Below are positions 25,041 to 33,754 of a stretch of DNA of 64,000 bases, piece after piece. A program made the position numbers and the translations under genes. The stretch lies in assembly GCA_018402075.1 (NCBI GenBank), contig JAGYJP010000001.1:434001-498000 (forward strand), read 5' to 3'. This DNA comes from Candidatus Nanopelagicales bacterium. Lineage in GTDB: Bacteria; Actinomycetota; Actinomycetes; S36-B12. The notes under the pieces are model-generated. The model ran no database searches, had not been told where the DNA came from, and was given only the letters and a program-made list of their open reading frames with translations. Every line of letters begins with the position of its first letter. Within the stretch, counting starts at the first letter, position 1.

Positions 25041-25754
25041 TCAGTTGGTGCGTATGCCAGCATGCAGGTGCTGGCTTTCATTCACGGAGTGAACGCGTCG
25101 AATATCGTCCTTAATCCACACGGTGCTCACGGAACAGTGGGATGGCAGGAAAAACATGTCTTCTTCAATCCCCAAGATATCGGCAATCACTGCGTTGATC
25201 ACACCCCCGTGGCTGACCAAGACAATGTGATCCCCTTCAAAATCCGACACCAACTGGTTAACAGCGCCAACGGCACGAGCCCGGAATTCAGTCGAGCCTT
25301 CACCGAAAAACATGTGATCCCACATGACTTTCCGATAAAAGGCCTGTTCGCGAGCCTCCCACTCGTCTGGGTCAACCAGTGACTTTGGATTCACCCCTGC
25401 CTCGAGATCGCGATACGACTGAATCTCCACTAACTCTGGGCGAACAATTGGGGCCACACCGTGTGGTGATGCGACGATGTCTGCTGTCTCAACCGCCCGG
25501 CGCATTGTGCTGCATGCAACAACATCAACTTTTTGCTCTGCTAGCAAATTCGACAGGGCTTGGGCCTGCGTTCTGCCCAAATCACTCAGCAGAGGGTCTT
25601 CCCAGGCCGAGTGATCAAATTCTTCATGAACCGGATATTCCTGTTGGGCATGACGCACCATGGTCAGTCGAGTAACCCCCTCCTCTAACAGGAGAAAAGG
25701 AATTCGGACTGAGAATGGTGGTTCAGGAGATAGCGGCGGAACCGTTTCGCTCAT
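25041..25754 (-). CDS. histidine phosphatase superfamily protein coupled to swivel protein 2
   Basis: A 237-aa branch-1 histidine phosphatase. The catalytic signature reads LTMVRHAQQEYP (RHA instead of RHG), with LLSDLGRTQAQALSNLL, CSTMRRAVETADI and a complete second site LVSHGGVINAV. Its ATG overlaps the stop of the upstream swivel gene by 4 bases (ATGA). That makes it the most tightly linked partner of a phosphohistidine protein here. It could remove a phosphate added by the partner or act on a small phosphoester. The substrate is not known. Confidence 0.85.
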   Translation of the reverse strand: MSETVPPLSPEPPFSVRIPFLLLEEGVTRLTMVRHAQQEYPVHEEFDHSAWEDPLLSDLGRTQAQALSNLLAEQKVDVVACSTMRRAVETADIVASPHGVAPIVRPELVEIQSYRDLEAGVNPKSLVDPDEWEAREQAFYRKVMWDHMFFGEGSTEFRARAVGAVNQLVSDFEGDHIVLVSHGGVINAVIADILGIEEDMFFLPSHCSVSTVWIKDDIRRVHSVNESQHLHAGIRTN

Positions 25755-27487
25755 GCTGTCTCAAGAACTGTGACGGTTCCCGTTGAACCATCCAAACTAA
25801 TGAGCGTGCCAGTGGGCAACAGGGTGCCTGCGCCGGCCAATGACACAACGCATGGCACACCAAGCTCACGGCTGACAATGACGGCGTGGCTCGCCTGCGC
25901 ACCGATTTCACAAATGACAGCGCTGGCGATCATGAACAGCGGCACCCATGAAGGATCGGTCGTGGCGCACACGAGTACCTCGCCCGCTTCCAATGTGTCG
26001 GCATCGGCCAGGTCAAGGATCACGCGAGTGCGGGCGGTAACGGTGCCTTGTGAACCCGGTATGCCCGTCACGACCGCTCCTGCTGCAGCGCTCTCTCCTG
26101 CCGCGAACCTACGTCTCCTTGGCCACTCGCTGATCGGTGGGATGGGTTGATCCCTCATCACTACATAAGGGGGCTCAAATTCTGCGAGCGTAAGCCAATC
26201 CGCGTACCTCGAGGCCAGAGTCTCCGTGAAATTGCCCGGTTGATCAATAAATGAATCCAATTCGCTCTCGAGTAATTGGAAGACATGCATCGGATCGATG
26301 AGGTGGCCTCTTTCGTGCATCCGCCTACCTAGTTCGCGGAACGCAAGCTTAGGCTCCTGCATCAGCATGACTGTGGCGTTCTTACCGGCCTCGCGAAGTC
26401 GGTAAGCAGTCTGCCCCGAAGCAATCCCCGCAGCCAATAGGCCAGCAGTGGCTTCATCGGCGGCAACCGCAGCAGTAAGTTCTGCTACCGCTGCCTCTCT
26501 ACGTTTAGCTGATTCACTGGCCCGCATAGTGGGCGACATGGCATCTTCTTGGCGCCGAACGCGGTCAATCATCTGATAGGCCAGCGTTGGATTGATAAGC
26601 CACGTCTGCGCACTGATCTCCCATTCATTCACACCTCGGTGCCCAAAAACTTCAATGAGATTGTCAAAATCGGAGTTAAACGCAGCCGCTGCCGGATCAG
26701 CAGCCAAGCGCTCAGCCACACCGTCAACACCAGAGTCAAATATTGCCGTGAGTTCGGTGGAGTTCCTGACTAGGCGAGAAAGTTCCCACACTCGCTCGGG
26801 CATTCCTGCAGAAACTACGTCACCGAGCGCCCCAAAAATCTGAATGGCCAAATCAGATTTGCCAACGGAGTCGGCAATGCCTTGCACAATCTGAGGTCCA
26901 ACGGTGGCACCGATAACCACTTGCGCATAAGCATCCCAACCGGGTCGTTGCCACCGAGCCGACTTCCGGCCATACTCAACAAGTTCCGTGTCCGAAATAG
27001 CTAAGAGGTCCGGGCGACTGGCCCGCCAGGCCGCCGCATTCGCCACATATTCTGCGGCCAATGCCTCCTGCGCCCCACCGAGGATCGCCGCAAAGGACTC
27101 ACCCAACTTCGCAGAGCAGGCCTCATTGTCATCACGCGGGTCCTGAACATAGGGAGGAACCGTTGGGTTCTGACCGAAAAATGAGATATCGATGGCATCG
27201 GGTGTCGCACCTGGCATGCGGTGACCGAATACCCGACCGACCGAGACTTGGTTATAAAAATAACCGCCCCACGAACCATATGTTTCTGGTTGTGTCCACA
27301 AAAATTCATCCGGCTCAAATGTTCCCAGGGCAATCCACGCGTCGGCCGTACCTGGCGCCATGCCTTGTTCCCAAGTGAGAGTCCAGTTCAACGGCGTGAA
27401 GGGCTCTGGGCCTACTTCGTCTGCATTGGCACGCGTGTAAATGGGGAAACGCTCACTTGGTTCGGTATCGGCAATCCACGTCTTCAT
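25751..27487 (-). CDS. stand-alone phosphohistidine-swivel protein 2 (RPH/PpsA-like, no ATP-grasp)
   Basis: A 578-aa paralog of the products at 21943-23670 and 56277-58037. It starts KTWIADTEPSERFPIYTRANADEVGPEPFTPL-like (residues 2-33), which matches the start of the substrate-binding domain of rifampin-phosphotransferase-like proteins. It also has EVFGHRGVNEWEISAQTW in the middle. The swivel His is His534 in QASHAVIVSRELGVPCV, 44 residues from the end as in both paralogs. A strong AGGAGG site precedes the ATG. It is followed by an overlapping phosphatase gene and preceded by an NTF2-fold gene. Confidence 0.82.
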   Translation of the reverse strand: MKTWIADTEPSERFPIYTRANADEVGPEPFTPLNWTLTWEQGMAPGTADAWIALGTFEPDEFLWTQPETYGSWGGYFYNQVSVGRVFGHRMPGATPDAIDISFFGQNPTVPPYVQDPRDDNEACSAKLGESFAAILGGAQEALAAEYVANAAAWRASRPDLLAISDTELVEYGRKSARWQRPGWDAYAQVVIGATVGPQIVQGIADSVGKSDLAIQIFGALGDVVSAGMPERVWELSRLVRNSTELTAIFDSGVDGVAERLAADPAAAAFNSDFDNLIEVFGHRGVNEWEISAQTWLINPTLAYQMIDRVRRQEDAMSPTMRASESAKRREAAVAELTAAVAADEATAGLLAAGIASGQTAYRLREAGKNATVMLMQEPKLAFRELGRRMHERGHLIDPMHVFQLLESELDSFIDQPGNFTETLASRYADWLTLAEFEPPYVVMRDQPIPPISEWPRRRRFAAGESAAAGAVVTGIPGSQGTVTARTRVILDLADADTLEAGEVLVCATTDPSWVPLFMIASAVICEIGAQASHAVIVSRELGVPCVVSLAGAGTLLPTGTLISLDGSTGTVTVLETA

Positions 27488-27548
27488 TCACTTTCCTCCT
27501 GGGTTGGGGTGTGGGCACATATTTTTGGCGCGGAAGCGCCAGTTTCGC

Positions 27549-28028
27549 TTATGAACCGGGGACCTGGTCCACCTGGTTCTCGAGTCGTCCCGAAATAACG
27601 GCACGGTCACCTTCTTTCCACATTCGATCAAGCCTGCGATAGGCGATTCGCCAACCTTCGGGGGTGCGCACAACGCGGTCGGCGTACTCACCACCCAATG
27701 CGTAATGCTTAATCGGTCCAGGGGTGGACTCGCGAATGTGCTGAGAAAACAAATAAGTTCGCACTTCAGCTTCATCGCCGTCAATTTCGATCAAACTTTT
27801 TCCCACGAGATGCTGGGTTGAGTCCAGTCCCGCGAGGGTTCCTTCGATCATTGCTCGAATCTGTGGCGCCCCGGTAGGACAACCCAAGCTTCCTCCATCA
27901 AAGATTGCATCGCTGGTAAAAAGTGTCTCGAGGGTGTCGAACTCCTTGGAATCAATAGCACGGGAATATCGAACGAGCAGCTCCTCAATCTCGATTCGGT
28001 CTATCATGTGCTGAATTTCCATGTCCAT
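27549..28028 (-). CDS. SnoaL/NTF2-fold protein 1
   Basis: A 159-aa protein of the SnoaL-like NTF2 fold: EIEELLVRYSRAIDSKEFDTLETLFTSDAIFD is the usual N-terminal helix and first strand. GLDSTQHLVGKSLIEIDGDEAEVRTY then covers the sheet. Such proteins may be isomerases, cyclases or hydratases, or ligand-binding partners. It is the first gene of the leftward group 28028 to 21943. The start is uncertain because no ribosome site is seen before 28028; an internal ATG at residue 8 is possible. Confidence 0.8.
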   Translation of the reverse strand: MDMEIQHMIDRIEIEELLVRYSRAIDSKEFDTLETLFTSDAIFDGGSLGCPTGAPQIRAMIEGTLAGLDSTQHLVGKSLIEIDGDEAEVRTYLFSQHIRESTPGPIKHYALGGEYADRVVRTPEGWRIAYRRLDRMWKEGDRAVISGRLENQVDQVPGS

Positions 28029-28099
28029 AGCGAAGAAACTAGACTGTGGTCTCGGTTAATGCAAGGACTTCATATAAAACCCCGTATCAAAGGAGACCC

Positions 28100-28624
28100 A
28101 TGGCCGATCAGGCGCAAAATTGGGAGGACGTCAAGTCCTACACACTTGACGAGCAAGATGAACTGGATATGTTCGATGCTCAGATCGAGTGCACGCTTAT
28201 CTGGGCTGGCAAAGAGGGCTGGCCCATGGGGGTTATCGTCAACTACATCAATCGAGATGGTCGGTTCTGGTTGACCGCAAGTGAGGAGCGACCACGAGTC
28301 AACTCGATTCGTAAAGATCCTCGAGTCAGTATCGCGATAACTTCTAAGGGATCCCGTATCACGGAACGACGATCGTTGACATATAAGTGCCGGGCAATCG
28401 TGCACACGGATCGTGAGACCCTTGATTGGGTAATTCCGGAATTCGCCAACGCAATGCGCCCCGGCGAACCCGAAAAGGCCGAGGCCTTCCGCCAAATGCT
28501 CGACTCCCCAGGTCGAGTCGTGTTCGAACTCATTCCAGAGACTCGGATTGGTTTTGACAGCGCCAAAATGTGGAAAGCATCTGAGGGCGCACGGCCAAGT
28601 GACTCCCCGTCAGCTCCCAAATAG
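28100..28624 (+). CDS. FMN- or F420-binding split-barrel (pyridoxamine-phosphate-oxidase-like) protein
   Basis: A 174-aa split beta-barrel protein: CTLIWAGKEGWPMGVIVNY, GRFWLTASEERPRVNSIRKDPRVSIAI and YKCRAIVHTDRETLDWV follow the order of PNPOx-like flavin or F420 proteins. A longer open frame exists upstream, but the ATG at 28100 has AGGAG 4 bases ahead and is chosen. It is followed by an SDR gene and a hydrolase gene on the same strand. In actinobacteria this fold often uses F420; the cofactor here is inferred. Confidence 0.85.
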   Translation: MADQAQNWEDVKSYTLDEQDELDMFDAQIECTLIWAGKEGWPMGVIVNYINRDGRFWLTASEERPRVNSIRKDPRVSIAITSKGSRITERRSLTYKCRAIVHTDRETLDWVIPEFANAMRPGEPEKAEAFRQMLDSPGRVVFELIPETRIGFDSAKMWKASEGARPSDSPSAPK

Positions 28625-28672
28625 CCCTCACCATTTTGACACCCCTTAATTCTCATAAAGATAGGAAATTAC

Positions 28673-29425
28673 ATGCGCTTTGAAAATAAGGTCCTTTTTG
28701 TCACTGGTGGCGCAAGCGGAATTGGCCGTGCCACTGCAGAACGAGTGGTTGCCGAAGGTGGCCGTGCTGCGATTGTTGATCTGTCACTCGCGACAGCACA
28801 GGCGGTAGCTGCCGAAATTGGTGGCGGCTGTATCGGTCTCGAGGCAAATGTGGCTGATGAGGCTCAAGTACAAGCAGCTGTTGAAGCAACAGTTGCGCAA
28901 CTCGGCGGAATCGACCTCGCTCTCGCTGCCGCTGGGCATGCCGAGTTTGGGCCATCGGCCGAATGGGACGCAGCCCGTTTCAACAAGATGATGGAAGTAC
29001 ATGCCGGTGGCACCTTTTATGTGTGCAAGTACGCGACACCAATCATGAAAGCCCGCGGCAAAGGATCCATTGTCACAATTGCATCCGCTGCTGCATTTAC
29101 AGCCAACAACAACAATGTCCCCTATGGTGCGGCAAAAGCTGCAATTGCCGGCATGACTCGTCAGTTCAGTCTCGAAGCGTTGCCCGAGGTTCGGATTAAC
29201 TGCATTGCCCCGGGTCGAACAATTACCGGTATGACCACACCGCTCATGATTGCCCGCGGTGGTGACATGGAAAAAGGTGAGGAAATTTTTGGTAAGGCCA
29301 TTCCCATGAAGCGAATGGGCACCGCTGACGAACTCGCCGCTGCAATTTGTTTCTTCCTCAGCGACGATGCATCTTTCATCACCGGGCAAACCCTGGTTGT
29401 CGATGGTGGAGAAACCATCGTCTAA
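28673..29425 (+). CDS. short-chain dehydrogenase/reductase 1
   Basis: A 250-aa classical SDR. The dinucleotide motif is TGGASGIG, the catalytic segment is YGAAK preceded by a Ser-rich strand (IASAAAFTA), and the C-terminus reads FITGQTLVVDGG. It would oxidise or reduce a hydroxyl or keto group of the substrate with NAD(P). It lies between the split-barrel protein and the HSL-type hydrolase genes, likely as one rightward unit. Confidence 0.9.
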   Translation: MRFENKVLFVTGGASGIGRATAERVVAEGGRAAIVDLSLATAQAVAAEIGGGCIGLEANVADEAQVQAAVEATVAQLGGIDLALAAAGHAEFGPSAEWDAARFNKMMEVHAGGTFYVCKYATPIMKARGKGSIVTIASAAAFTANNNNVPYGAAKAAIAGMTRQFSLEALPEVRINCIAPGRTITGMTTPLMIARGGDMEKGEEIFGKAIPMKRMGTADELAAAICFFLSDDASFITGQTLVVDGGETIV

Positions 29426-29496
29426 TCGGGAATTTGACCTCAGGTTGTGCGGATTCGTGCAATACTCCGGCATCTCACGACCATCTAGGAGAAAAC

Positions 29497-30453
29497 ATGC
29501 CGCAGCACGAGAACATTGATCCGGAATCCCTCGGCCCACTGGCGGCCCTGTACGAGGCACTGCCCGGTGGATTCAATGGCATCCCGGATATTAATGCTCG
29601 TCGAGCAACCCTCAACGGAATGCTCGAAGCAATGACGGCGGACCTTCCCCCCAACGAAAACGTAGTTTTCGAGGACAGGGTCGTGCCCGGCCCGGAAGGC
29701 TCACCCGACATTACTGTTCGGATTTATCGGCCCACGAATGCCAGTACGAAGCTGCCTGGGATTTACTTCATCCACGGCGGCGGCATGGTCATGGGAACAC
29801 TTGACACCGATCACCTCACCGCGGTCATGCTCTGCGAAACAATTGGGGCGATCGTTGTGTCGGTTGACTATCGACTAGCTCCAGAAAACCCTGCGCCCGC
29901 GGCAATTGAGGACTGTTATGCCGGATTACAGTGGATGGCCGCGAATGCAGCCGAACTCGGATTCGATCCAAACCGCCTAGCTCTATACGGTGGCAGTGCC
30001 GGTGGTGGATTGGGAATTGCAACCGCACTCCTGTCACGGGATAAAGGTGGTCCACAGCTAAGTTTCCTCATGACTCCATATCCGCAAATTGATGACCGCA
30101 ACGAGACCGAGTCAAGTCAAGCGATCACTGACATCGGGATTTGGGATCGCGCAGGCAACATAGAGGCGTGGGAGTGGTACCTCGGTGGGCAGCCTGCAAA
30201 CCAATACTCAGCCCCCACCAGAGCCACCGACCTCGCCGGATTACCGCCAACCTTTATCGATGTCGGTGACCAAGACATGTTCATGGACGAGGACGTTGAG
30301 TTTGCTAGCCGACTCAAGGCGGCGGGGGTTCCAGTTGAGTTACATGTGTACCCAGGCGCGTATCACGCATCCGAAGTATTTGCACCCACAGCTCAACTCA
30401 GTCAAAAAATCTGGGCTGCTCGGCTGTCGGCTCTGAAAACTGCTATTTCATAA
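29497..30453 (+). CDS. alpha/beta hydrolase, hormone-sensitive-lipase family
   Basis: A 318-aa esterase/lactonase-type hydrolase. The oxyanion-hole motif HGGG is at 93-96, the nucleophile is Ser167 in GGSAGGG, and Asp and His partners lie in DVGDQDMFMDED and GAYHASEVF. These define the HSL (GDSAGG) family. The ATG at 29497 with AGGAG 5 bases ahead is chosen over a longer frame that would overlap the SDR gene. It probably hydrolyses an ester or lactone formed in the pathway. Confidence 0.9.
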   Translation: MPQHENIDPESLGPLAALYEALPGGFNGIPDINARRATLNGMLEAMTADLPPNENVVFEDRVVPGPEGSPDITVRIYRPTNASTKLPGIYFIHGGGMVMGTLDTDHLTAVMLCETIGAIVVSVDYRLAPENPAPAAIEDCYAGLQWMAANAAELGFDPNRLALYGGSAGGGLGIATALLSRDKGGPQLSFLMTPYPQIDDRNETESSQAITDIGIWDRAGNIEAWEWYLGGQPANQYSAPTRATDLAGLPPTFIDVGDQDMFMDEDVEFASRLKAAGVPVELHVYPGAYHASEVFAPTAQLSQKIWAARLSALKTAIS

Positions 30454-30461
30454 CCGAAAGA

Positions 30462-31211
30462 TTAATCTAAGAGTGTTGCGCTCAGCATTTTTAACTCAGA
30501 GTCACTTAGTCCTTTTGCTCGCGCCCAATGTGCAGCGCTTCCGTAGCGCTCGGTCATGAGTTGGAGGAATGTCCGCATGGTTTCTGGCTCAGCTTTGAAG
30601 ATCCAATCGGGTGCAGCCGCCAACCCGTTGTCTTGGAAAACCTGAGCACTTCGAATTCGCTCAAGTATGGGCGCCATATTGGCGTGCGTTACATGATAAT
30701 CAGCAACAATTCCTTCGTGATGAACACCGAGTATGTCAAGAAGCATTGCAACAACTAAGCCCGTGCGGTCTTTGCCTGCCGTGCAGTGCACGACCACCGG
30801 TCGATTACTCGGATCAGCAATTAGTCGAAGCGCTTCGACAATTGATTGTGCATTGTGTTCCAGTTGCCGCAGGTAGTCATCGACCAGATTGTCGGCAGCT
30901 CCTGCGTCTAATTGCTCTTGGGTTACACCTGCCTGCGGAAGCATCGGAAGATGAACTAACCGGGCGCTTTCGTGCCGTATTGAGTAACTTTCATGGGTCA
31001 CTTCTAAGGTCATGCGTAAATCAATGACAAGTGAGGGTGCCACGATTTTAGACAGATCAGTTTGTCCCTGATCGGTCATTCCCCGGGGATTATCACTGCG
31101 AATTACTTGACGTGATCGAATCACGCGGCCATCGGCCACACTCAAGCCACCAAGGTCACGTATATTCATCAGGCCATCTATCTGCAACTGTTCCGCTTGC
31201 GACTCGCTCAT
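30462..31211 (-). CDS. tyrosine/dual-specificity-type protein phosphatase
   Basis: A 249-aa phosphatase with the active-site loop HCTAGKDRTG (Cys143, Arg149), following the CX5R rule. The N-terminal MNIRDLGGL and RSRQVIRSDNP segments are typical of the Y_phosphatase3 family found in actinobacteria. Substrates may be phosphotyrosine, phosphoinositides or small phosphoesters. It is the last gene of the leftward chain from 35382 and overlaps the isomerase-like gene by 4 bases. Such tight linkage to metabolic genes argues for a metabolic rather than a signalling role, though this is inferred. Confidence 0.87.
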   Translation of the reverse strand: MSESQAEQLQIDGLMNIRDLGGLSVADGRVIRSRQVIRSDNPRGMTDQGQTDLSKIVAPSLVIDLRMTLEVTHESYSIRHESARLVHLPMLPQAGVTQEQLDAGAADNLVDDYLRQLEHNAQSIVEALRLIADPSNRPVVVHCTAGKDRTGLVVAMLLDILGVHHEGIVADYHVTHANMAPILERIRSAQVFQDNGLAAAPDWIFKAEPETMRTFLQLMTERYGSAAHWARAKGLSDSELKMLSATLLD

Positions 31212-32023
31212 GTTGACTCCCCCGACGCTCTTCTTGCCGAAGCCAATAAATTCTTGGCCGCACGTACAGGGTCCGTTGGAAATGACTGACCTATCAGGGG
31301 AGATTCCACACTGAGGATTGTCTCTAATGGAAGTGCCGCAATAAACTCTCGCACCGGAATATCACCATCGTCAGGCATCAGTCGGCCGTGAACTCCTTCA
31401 GCCTTGGCGGCTTGCGGATCCGGTGCCGGGCCTGACCCCGATGCACTGCAAATTTGAGCATAGGGGAAAAGCTCTGCCGAGTAAGGTCTAAGGTCATCCG
31501 GCCTGCCACCGGAACGTTCCAAATGCAATGAGTCGGGCAGTACATACACATTTGATGCACCACACTGTTTTACGATTTCCACGGCGGTAGGAAGGTCCGT
31601 TAACGCCGAAAATAACATAAATTCCAAAGCTATTGATGTGTCATGCTCTGCCGCCAGTTCAGCGACGCGTGCAAGTGTGTCAATCCTGCGAGCACTATCT
31701 GAATCCTCGATGGTGGTGACCACGAAACGTGCACCCAAGGCTTGGGCGGCTTCAAGCAGCGGTCGAGAGGCTTCAACTGAAGAAGGGTCCGTTAACCGAA
31801 TCACCTCAACATCAAGAACACTTATTCCCGCCTGATCCACTGCGCGGCGCAAGGATTCAATTGCCCTGTTATCTCCCAAGGTCCGATGATCAATGCCGGT
31901 GGACGGACTTGGCGTAAGTCGAAATCCGGTGAAATCAAAACCCGCTTCAGCGGCCACGCCAGCGAATTGCTCGGGAGGAACCGCCATCATGGATAAGTGC
32001 GCAAGTCCAAAAGAACGGGCCAC
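31208..32023 (-). CDS. sugar-phosphate isomerase/epimerase-like TIM-barrel protein
   Basis: A 271-aa xylose-isomerase-like (AP-endonuclease 2 fold) TIM barrel. Signals are GFDFTGFRLTPSP, ISVLDVEVIRL, FVVTTIEDSD, IALEFMLFSAL and a C-terminal ESPLIG segment. The GTG at 32023 is chosen because it directly follows the stop of the F420-type gene (TAA at 32027-32025); the open frame continues further upstream. Family members isomerise sugars, inositols or hydroxy acids. It is part of the chain ThuA, SDR, LLM enzyme, this gene and phosphatase. Confidence 0.8.
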   Translation of the reverse strand: MARSFGLAHLSMMAVPPEQFAGVAAEAGFDFTGFRLTPSPSTGIDHRTLGDNRAIESLRRAVDQAGISVLDVEVIRLTDPSSVEASRPLLEAAQALGARFVVTTIEDSDSARRIDTLARVAELAAEHDTSIALEFMLFSALTDLPTAVEIVKQCGASNVYVLPDSLHLERSGGRPDDLRPYSAELFPYAQICSASGSGPAPDPQAAKAEGVHGRLMPDDGDIPVREFIAALPLETILSVESPLIGQSFPTDPVRAAKNLLASARRASGEST

Positions 32024-32024
32024 T

Positions 32025-32999
32025 TTAAGTTCCCGCCAATCGCTCGACAATGGGAAGATATGCATCGAGGTGAGCATCGCCCACGGTTATGTACGAGAAG
32101 CCGTATTCCTCTCGGCGCCGTTGAAGTTCCTCACAGATTTCATCAACACTGCCGACTGCGGCGTGAGGGAAGCGCTTAAGTTCATTCATTTCCATGCCAG
32201 TGCGACTCATGACGGACTCGGCAGTAATTTCCGATCTTCCCTCAACTGAGATGAAGTATGTTGCGGTTTCCAATTCAATATCTTTGAACCGATCACCTGC
32301 ACCAGCTTTGATCCACTCAATCTTTTTATGAGTTTCATCCTCGGTTGAAGACGTAATACTTCCGGCGCCCACAACTCCACTGCTGTTATTAAAATTGACG
32401 CTAACAATGTCAGCAAGTTCTCCCGCTAAACCCAAAACTTTAGGTGCACCGCCACCGATCATCAGCGGTGGCCACGGCCGCTGAATGGGTTGCGGCACTG
32501 CGTGATAGCCAAATGATTCGATGAACTCGCCGTGATAGTCAACTTCACCTTGGTCGGCGTAAGCCATCCGCATGAACTCTGCGGTTTCGCGCAAGAGTTG
32601 AATGCGTCGCCCCGCGGACTCGAAAGGAATACCCAGAGCCTCGTACTCATTAACCAGCCAGCCTGCTCCCAGTCCAATCTCCAACCGACCCTCTGAGAGA
32701 ACGTCAATGGATGCCATCTCCTTGGTGAGGACAGTTGGCAAGTGGTAGCTCACACATGCCATCCGCGAGCCGACCCGGAGTGTGGTTGTCGCCATTGCAG
32801 CGGCGGTCATAGCCGGGATGATTGCCAGGGTTTGGACCCGGTGTCCGGTGCCTTCGATTTTGCTGCCCGGGCCAAGCAGGTGGTCGGCAACATGCAGGGT
32901 TGAATACCCGCTGTCTTCAACCTTGCGCGCTAAGTCCACCCACTCCTTCAGCGAAGTGGAACTAAAGGCTTGGATGGCGAATCGAAATGGACGGTTCAT
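32025..32999 (-). CDS. LLM-class F420-dependent oxidoreductase 1
   Basis: A 324-aa luciferase-like TIM-barrel enzyme. It shows RFAIQAFSSTSLKEWVDLARKVEDSGYSTLHVADH-like family order, VGSRMACVSYHLPTVLTKEMASIDVLSEGRLEIGLGAGW, and FSYITVG near the end. It resembles the actinobacterial MSMEG_2516-type subfamily. F420 use is inferred from family. Its ATG overlaps the upstream SDR stop by 4 bases. Confidence 0.87.
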   Translation of the reverse strand: MNRPFRFAIQAFSSTSLKEWVDLARKVEDSGYSTLHVADHLLGPGSKIEGTGHRVQTLAIIPAMTAAAMATTTLRVGSRMACVSYHLPTVLTKEMASIDVLSEGRLEIGLGAGWLVNEYEALGIPFESAGRRIQLLRETAEFMRMAYADQGEVDYHGEFIESFGYHAVPQPIQRPWPPLMIGGGAPKVLGLAGELADIVSVNFNNSSGVVGAGSITSSTEDETHKKIEWIKAGAGDRFKDIELETATYFISVEGRSEITAESVMSRTGMEMNELKRFPHAAVGSVDEICEELQRRREEYGFSYITVGDAHLDAYLPIVERLAGT

Positions 33000-33754
33000 G
33001 AAAGTGCCTTTCGTGCAGATCGGAAAAAGGAGCCATGCGCGGCCGTGTATCCACCGTCAACAAAGAGTGTCTGTCCGGTGATCCACGAAGCCTCTTGCGA
33101 ACATAGGAAACTGACCGCATTAGCGATGTCCTCCGGAGTACCCATCCGCCCGGCGGGGAGGACGCGTGAGATAGCCGCCTGCGCGGATTCGTCTCCATAA
33201 TGGCCGGCGGTTCCTTCGGTCAACACCGTGCCCGGGCCAACGGCATTGCAACGCACACCCAGTGGCGCGAATTCCACAGCCATTGCTTGGGTCAGTTGAT
33301 TGATTGCAGCCTTCGAAGCCGGATACAGCGAAGTGGACGATGCATGTGCCCGCGATGTAATGGATGACAGATTTATAACTACGCCGCCACCATTTTCCGC
33401 AATGACGGGCACTAATGCCTGTGCCATTAACACAGGACCAATCACGTTAATGTCAAGGACGGCACGCATCTCTTTAATCGTGGTGTTCAGGAGATCCTGA
33501 TATCGTTGAATGGCTGCATTGTTTACTAACACTCGACAGTTCGGTACCTGAGCAACCACCTTGGCTACCGCTTCAGGATCCGACACATCCACGACGTCAA
33601 CGCGACAGCCCAAGGATTGGCTTACTGCCTTCAGCGCCTCTCCCGATACATCAAGAGCAAGTACGTCATATCCGTCCGCCATAAGTCGTTGGGTGATCGC
33701 TCGGCCTATTCCTTGGCCCGCACCGGTCACAACAGCGGTTGCCGTGCTGTTCAT
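32996..33754 (-). CDS. short-chain dehydrogenase/reductase 2
   Basis: A 252-aa classical SDR with TGAGQGIG, catalytic YPASK and C-terminal WITGQTLFVDGG. The ATG at 33754 has GGAGGAG about 6 bases ahead and overlaps the ThuA stop as ATGA; a longer frame extends upstream but would overlap the ThuA gene. It is part of the overlapping chain from 34560 to 30462. Confidence 0.9.
   Translation of the reverse strand: MNSTATAVVTGAGQGIGRAITQRLMADGYDVLALDVSGEALKAVSQSLGCRVDVVDVSDPEAVAKVVAQVPNCRVLVNNAAIQRYQDLLNTTIKEMRAVLDINVIGPVLMAQALVPVIAENGGGVVINLSSITSRAHASSTSLYPASKAAINQLTQAMAVEFAPLGVRCNAVGPGTVLTEGTAGHYGDESAQAAISRVLPAGRMGTPEDIANAVSFLCSQEASWITGQTLFVDGGYTAAHGSFFRSARKALS

Noticed and set aside
28784..29560. 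A 258-codon open frame on the minus strand opposite the SDR at 28673-29425.
   Set aside because: It is antisense to a clear SDR with full motifs and shows no recognisable domain; it is a shadow frame.
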